Shown here one piece after another: positions 32,158-36,474 of a stretch of DNA of 36,474 nucleotides. The first letter of the stretch is position 1. Each line of letters opens with the position of its first letter. The stretch is from assembly GCF_009296165.1 (NCBI RefSeq), contig NZ_VUAZ01000024.1, positions 1 through 36,474 of the forward strand, read 5' to 3'. The stretch comes from Pseudomonas kitaguniensis (GTDB lineage Bacteria; Pseudomonadota; Gammaproteobacteria; Pseudomonadales; Pseudomonadaceae). Below the pieces are notes generated by a model that did not search any database, was not told where the DNA came from, and was given only the letters and a program-made list of their open reading frames with translations. Position numbers and translations under genes: made by a program.

Positions 32158-34688
32158 ATGGTTATTTGGTTATTGGCGGGTAGCGCAGCCGCGATTGCGC
32201 TGGCGTATCGGCAAGCCACTGCAGGCCTTTGGTTGTGCGCCGGGCTGATTTGGCTGGCGGCAGGCTACGCCTTCAACGTGGTTGCTGCGCCGGGTATGGG
32301 CGTCGCGGCGCTTGTGGTGCTGCTGCCTGCGTTGCTGTTGGCGATCAAGCCGCTGCGCCGCGTGCTGTTGAGCCGCAAGGCGTTGGGGCTGTTTCGCGCG
32401 GTTATGCCGACCATGTCCGACACCGAGCGCGCCGCCATCGAGTCCGGCACCGTGTGGTGGGACGCCGAGTTGTTCAGCGGCACACCGAACTGGCAGCGCC
32501 TGCTGCACGCCGCGCCCGCCAGCCTCAGCGCCGAAGAGCAAGGCTTTCTCGACAATGAGGTCGAAACCCTCTGCGACCTTTCCAATGATTGGGAAACCAC
32601 CCAAGTCTGGCAAGACATGTCCCCGCAAGCCTGGCAGTACACCAAGGACGCAGGCTTTCTCGGCATGATTATTCCCAAGCAATACGGCGGCAAGGGTTTC
32701 TCTCACTACGCGCATTCGCAAGTGGTGATGAAGCTGTCGACACGCTGCTCGGCGGCGGCGATTTCGGTGATGGTGCCCAACTCTTTAGGCCCGGCCGAAC
32801 TGCTGCTGCATTACGGCACCGATGCCCAGCGCAACTACTACCTGCCGCGATTGGCGCGCGGTGAAGACCTCCCGTGCTTTGCGCTGACCAGCCCGTATGC
32901 CGGCTCCGATGCCGGTGCGATTCCAGACGTGGGCATTATTTGCCAAGGCGTGCATGAGGGCGAGTCGGTACTGGGTTTCAAGCTGACGTGGGACAAGCGC
33001 TACATCACCCTTGGCCCGATTGCCACGGTGCTCGGCCTGGCGTTTCGCGCCGAAGACCCGCACGGTTTGCTCGGCCAGCCCGGATCGCTGGGCATCACCT
33101 GCGCGTTGATCCCGACGGCGCATCCCGGTGTCAACACGGGCCGTCGCCACTGGCCGCTGAACGCGGTGTTCCAGAACGGCCCGACCACCGGCAAAGACGT
33201 ATTCATTCCGTTGGAATGGGTGATCGGCGGCCGCGAGCAAATTGGCAATGGCTGGCGCATGTTGATGGAATGCCTGGCGGCCGGGCGCGCGATTTCGTTG
33301 CCATCGGCCAACGTCGGCCTGGCTAAAATCGCCGTGCGCGGCACCACCGCCTATGCGGCGATGCGTAAACAGTTCGGCCTGCCCATCGGCAAATTTGAAG
33401 GCGTGCAGGCGCCGTTGGCGCGCATGGCCGGGCATTTGTATGCGTGCGATGCGGTGCGCAAAGTCTCGGTGGCGTGTTTGGATGCCGGTGAAAAACCTTC
33501 GGTGATCTCGGCCATCGCCAAGTACCACGTCACCGAGCGCGCGCGGATGATCGTCAACGACGGCATGGACATCGTTGCGGGCAAAGGCATCTGTATGGGC
33601 CCGAATAACTTCCTCGCCCGCGCCTACCAGCAAAGCCCGATTGCGATCACGGTGGAGGGCGCGAACATCATGACCCGCTGCCTGATCATCTTTGGCCAAG
33701 GGCTGATTCGCTGCCATCCCTACGTGTTCCGCGAGCTGGAAGCCGCCCGCGACCCGGATCGGCGCAAGGCCCTGCAAGCCTTCGACAGCGCGCTGTTCGG
33801 CCACATCAGTTTTGTCATCGCCAACAGCGTGCGCGCAGCGGTGCATGCGCTGACCGGCGGGCGCCTGCTGCGTGCACCGGCCAACACCGACCCGGCGCTG
33901 GCGGCCTACTATCGCCAGGCCAATCGGCTGTCGGTGGTGCTGGCGTTGCTCTCGGATGTGTCCATGGGTGTGCTGGGCGGGGCGCTCAAGCGCAAGGAAA
34001 GCATCACCGGGCGCCTGGGCGATGTGCTGTCGCAGTTGTACATCGTGTCCTGCGTGCTTAAACGCTTTGAGGACGACGCCGACCGCAGGCAGACCTGCCG
34101 TTGGTGCACTGGTCGGCCCAGGACGCGTTGTTGCGTGCCCACGAGGCCTTGGCCGAAGTGCTCGACAATTACCCTTCAAAGGCCGCAGCGGTGGTGGTGC
34201 GCGGCTTGAGTTTTCCGTTCGGTATTGCCCTGCGCAAACCTTCGGACCGCTTGTTGGCTGAAGTGGCCGAAGGGGTGCAAACCCCGGGCGAAACCCGCGA
34301 CCGCTTGCTGGCTGATTCCTACCTGCCACGCGCAGAAATCGACAAGCTGGCTTACGGCGAATTGGGCTTTTGCCTGTTGCCGTACGTCGAACGAATTGAG
34401 TTGCGGCTCAAGCCCGCGGTCAAGCAAGGCGTGATCGAACCGATGCCGATTTCCGCCACGGCCTTTGCTGGCTGGCGCACCAAGGCGCGGGCGCTGGCGC
34501 TGATCAGCGACGACGAAGACAGCGTGTTAAGCCGCTACGTGGAATACGCCGATTACGCCATACAGGTTGACGACTTCGCGCAGGACTTCGGCTTGCTTGA
34601 GGCCTTGCAACAGCGCCAGCAGGCGCTGGCCAAACCTGCCGCCAGGCACCGGGCCAGCGCAAGCGCAACTGCCTCCGTCAACCCATGA
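32158..34688 (+). pseudogene. FadE-like long-chain acyl-CoA dehydrogenase, frameshifted by one base near 34087
   Basis: Frame 1 (32158 onward) holds an N-terminal membrane segment and the whole acyl-CoA dehydrogenase core: GFLGMIIPKQYGGKGFSH, CFALTSPYAGSDAGAIPD, and VEGANIMTRCLIIFGQG. It continues into the FadE C-terminal domain up to LKRFEDDADR, then loses the family sequence. Frame 2 takes over at once with ADLPLVHWSAQDALL and runs to 34688. One base inserted between 34086 and 34087 restores a 843-aa FadE-type protein (family about 815). As written, the last 200 residues are lost. FadE does the first FAD-linked step of beta-oxidation. GAGG precedes ATG 32158. Either a recent mutation or a sequencing error. 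Confidence 0.85.
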
Positions 34689-34731
34689 TGGTTGCCACGC
34701 TCGGCGCCCGGCTGACACCAAGGAGACTGTG

Positions 34732-36438
34732 ATGAACACGATCAGCCTGGAACGCAGCGAACGCATCTGGTTGAGCGCTTACCTGCCAGGCGTGCCGGCA
34801 GATATTGAGGCTGACATCGAGGCCTACGCCTCGCTGCGCGAGGTGTTCCTGGAACACCTGGATAAATTTCACGCGCGCGTGGCGTATGTCAGCATCGGCA
34901 CCGAAATGAGCTACGCCGAGTGGAAGCTGCAAGGCATCGCCTTCGCTGCGTGGCTACAAAGCCAGGGCGTGAACAAGGGCGACCGCGTGGCACTGATGAT
35001 GCCCAACTGCTTGCAATACCCGATCTGCCTGTTGGGCAGCATTTTGGCGGGTGCGGTGGTGGTCAATATCAACCCGCTGTACACCGCGCATGAACTCAAA
35101 CACGTGCTCAAGGACAGCGGCGCCTGCACCTTGGTGATCTTCGAGAACTTCGCCCACACCCTCGAAAAAGTCATCGCCGGCAGCAGCGTCAAGCGTGTGG
35201 TGGTGGCGGCTATCGGTGATTTGCTTGGCACATTCAAGGGGCCGGCGCTGAATTTTGTGCTGCGCCGTGTGCAAAAGCAGGTGCCCGCTTTCAACCTGCC
35301 AGGCGCGCTGCGCTTCAACCACGTGCTGAAACACGGGCGGGCGCTCAACCTGCGCGCGGTAGCCCTGCACCGTGACGACCTGGCCTTTGTGCAATACACC
35401 GGCGGCACCACCGGCGATGCCAAGGGCGTGATGCTCAGCCACCGCAATATCATCGCCAACCTGTTGCAAGCCAAGGCGTGGGTGGGTGATCAGTTGGACC
35501 AGGAGCAGCAGCAAACCAACGTCACCTTGCTGCCGCTGTACCACATCTTTTCGCTGACGGTGAACTGCTTGATGTTCATGTGCCTAGGCGGGCGCAACAT
35601 TCTGATCGCCAACCCGCGCGATGTAAAACGCGTGCAGATGATCCTGCGCAAAGAGCGCTTTAACGGGATTGCCGGGGTTAATACGCTGTTTAACGGTTTG
35701 CTCGAAAACCAGCAGTTTTGCGCGCGGGACTTCTCTGACCTGCGCATGGTCATCGCCGGCGGCATGGCCACGCACACCGCAGTGGCCAAGCGTTGGAAGC
35801 AGGTCACCGGGCTGCCGATCATTGAAGGTTACGGGCTGACCGAGTGCTCGCCGGTGGTGAGTATCAGCCCCATCGACATCGCCCGTATGCGTGAGATGGA
35901 ATTTACCGGCAGCATCGGTGTGCCCTTGCCGTCGACGTGGGTGCGCTTTGTGCGCGAGGACGGCGAACTGGCCGAGCTCGGGGAGCCGGGTGAACTGCAG
36001 GTGCGTGGGCCGCAGGTGATGCAGGGTTATTGGAACCGCCCGCAGGAAACCGCCGAAGTGTTGGACGATGAGGGTTGGTTGGCGACCGGCGATATTGGGG
36101 TGATGGACGCGCGCGGGTATATCCGTTTGGTCGACCGTAAAAAGGACCTGATTCTGGTCTCGGGTTTTAATGTGTACCCCAATGAAATCGAAGACGTGGT
36201 GGCGCTGCACCCCGGCGTGGGCGAGGTGGCGGCCATTGGGGTGGACGACGGGGTGGCGGGGCAGCGGGTGAAAATTATTGTGGTGCTTAAGGATTTGACG
36301 CTGACTGAGGAGCAGATTCTTGCGCACTGCCGGGAGTATTTGACCGGGTATAAAGTGCCCAGGTATGTAGAGTTTCGCGATACCGAGTTGCCCAAGACGA
36401 CCGTGGGCAAGGTGTTGCGGCGGGTGTTGCATACATAG
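34732..36438 (+). CDS. Long-chain fatty acid-CoA ligase (FadD-like)
   Basis: From ATG 34732 (AAGGAG upstream) the product is 568 aa. The frame is open to 34567, but that part overlaps the fadE-like gene. It has the full acyl-adenylating set: P-loop YTGGTTGDAKGV (about 222-233), GYGLTECSPV, GWLATGDIG, and the FACS-type segment RKKDLILVSGFNVYPNEIE. The C-terminus has the catalytic Lys in PKTTVGKVLRR. It activates long-chain fatty acids with ATP and CoA at the inner membrane. The 43-bp gap to the fadE-like gene indicates one transcript. Confidence 0.93.
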   Translation: MNTISLERSERIWLSAYLPGVPADIEADIEAYASLREVFLEHLDKFHARVAYVSIGTEMSYAEWKLQGIAFAAWLQSQGVNKGDRVALMMPNCLQYPICLLGSILAGAVVVNINPLYTAHELKHVLKDSGACTLVIFENFAHTLEKVIAGSSVKRVVVAAIGDLLGTFKGPALNFVLRRVQKQVPAFNLPGALRFNHVLKHGRALNLRAVALHRDDLAFVQYTGGTTGDAKGVMLSHRNIIANLLQAKAWVGDQLDQEQQQTNVTLLPLYHIFSLTVNCLMFMCLGGRNILIANPRDVKRVQMILRKERFNGIAGVNTLFNGLLENQQFCARDFSDLRMVIAGGMATHTAVAKRWKQVTGLPIIEGYGLTECSPVVSISPIDIARMREMEFTGSIGVPLPSTWVRFVREDGELAELGEPGELQVRGPQVMQGYWNRPQETAEVLDDEGWLATGDIGVMDARGYIRLVDRKKDLILVSGFNVYPNEIEDVVALHPGVGEVAAIGVDDGVAGQRVKIIVVLKDLTLTEEQILAHCREYLTGYKVPRYVEFRDTELPKTTVGKVLRRVLHT

Positions 36439-36454
36439 CAGATCTGCTTTTTTT
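36437..36454 (+). terminator. Possible short terminator after the FadD-like gene
   Basis: The palindrome AGCAGATCTGCT begins in the stop codon and is followed by a run of seven T. The stem would be only 4 bp around a GATC loop, so termination would be weak. Confidence 0.35.
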
Positions 36455-36461
36455 GCTTGTT

Positions 36462-36474
36462 GTGGGAGGGGGCT
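36462..36474 (+). repeat. Start of a REP element cut by the window edge
   Basis: GTGGGAGGGGGCT is the beginning of the common REP head of fluorescens-group pseudomonads (typically continuing TGC). Only 13 bases are visible. Confidence 0.45.

Noticed and set aside
32785..34329. 514-aa open frame on the minus strand
   Set aside because: It runs antisense through the FadE-like gene, is rich in His, Arg and Gln, and lacks any domain; it is a shadow caused by high GC at third positions.
1..36474. CRISPR array, prophage or transposon boundary
   Set aside because: No regularly spaced repeats, integrase, transposase or tRNA-linked attachment site was found in the sequence.

Overview
The window looks like chromosome from a Pseudomonas of the fluorescens group. 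It is GC-rich, has compact operons with GGAG-type ribosome sites, carries REP-like intergenic repeats (1901-1952, and a partial unit at the right edge), and its proteins are typical of the genus (L,D-transpeptidases, DUF6388, AlkB with PraA/PraB-like proteins, FadL, FadE, FadD). No tRNA, rRNA, CRISPR array or intact transposase gene was seen.

Layout. (1) 1-1883: two divergent L,D-transpeptidase genes only 40 bp apart; the left one is cut by the window edge. (2) 1957-6208, all minus strand: an RsbQ-like alpha/beta hydrolase translationally coupled to a PAS histidine kinase, then a periplasmic alginate-lyase-family protein and a P-loop kinase; upstream of these is a DUF1543 protein. (3) 6284-7320: an orphan terminator and a papain-like cysteine peptidase in AT-richer DNA. 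(4) 7343-20274: a type VI secretion (T6SS) gene cluster. Baseplate and membrane-complex genes (tssE, F, G, fha, J, K, L, M and a small lipoprotein) are open. The contractile part is damaged: only an hcp tail (minus strand) and a tssB tail remain, tssC has a one-base frameshift, and clpV/tssH, tssA, vgrG and PAAR are absent here. (5) 20362-23422: DUF6388, a small membrane protein, and a fusion of a sugar-PTS IIC membrane domain to an EAL c-di-GMP phosphodiesterase. (6) 23419-36438: an alkane/long-chain lipid oxidation island. On the minus strand it has a Baeyer-Villiger-type monooxygenase, a short-chain dehydrogenase and a PF10118 metal-dependent hydrolase. Divergent from these are an alpha/beta hydrolase, alkB, two tandem PraA/PraB-like secreted proteins, a FadL-type porin, a frameshifted FadE-like acyl-CoA dehydrogenase and a FadD-like acyl-CoA ligase.

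How the parts work together (inference). FadL would import hydrophobic substrate, the Pra proteins would help make it accessible, AlkB would hydroxylate it, and FadD and FadE would activate the fatty acid and begin beta-oxidation. The SDR, monooxygenase and hydrolases could handle subterminal products through ketone and ester. Two similar AT-rich elements, one before the alpha/beta hydrolase and one before alkB, suggest shared control. The T6SS cluster probably cannot fire as it stands. The frameshifts in tssC and fadE each need only one extra base, so sequencing error must be excluded before either is called a pseudogene.
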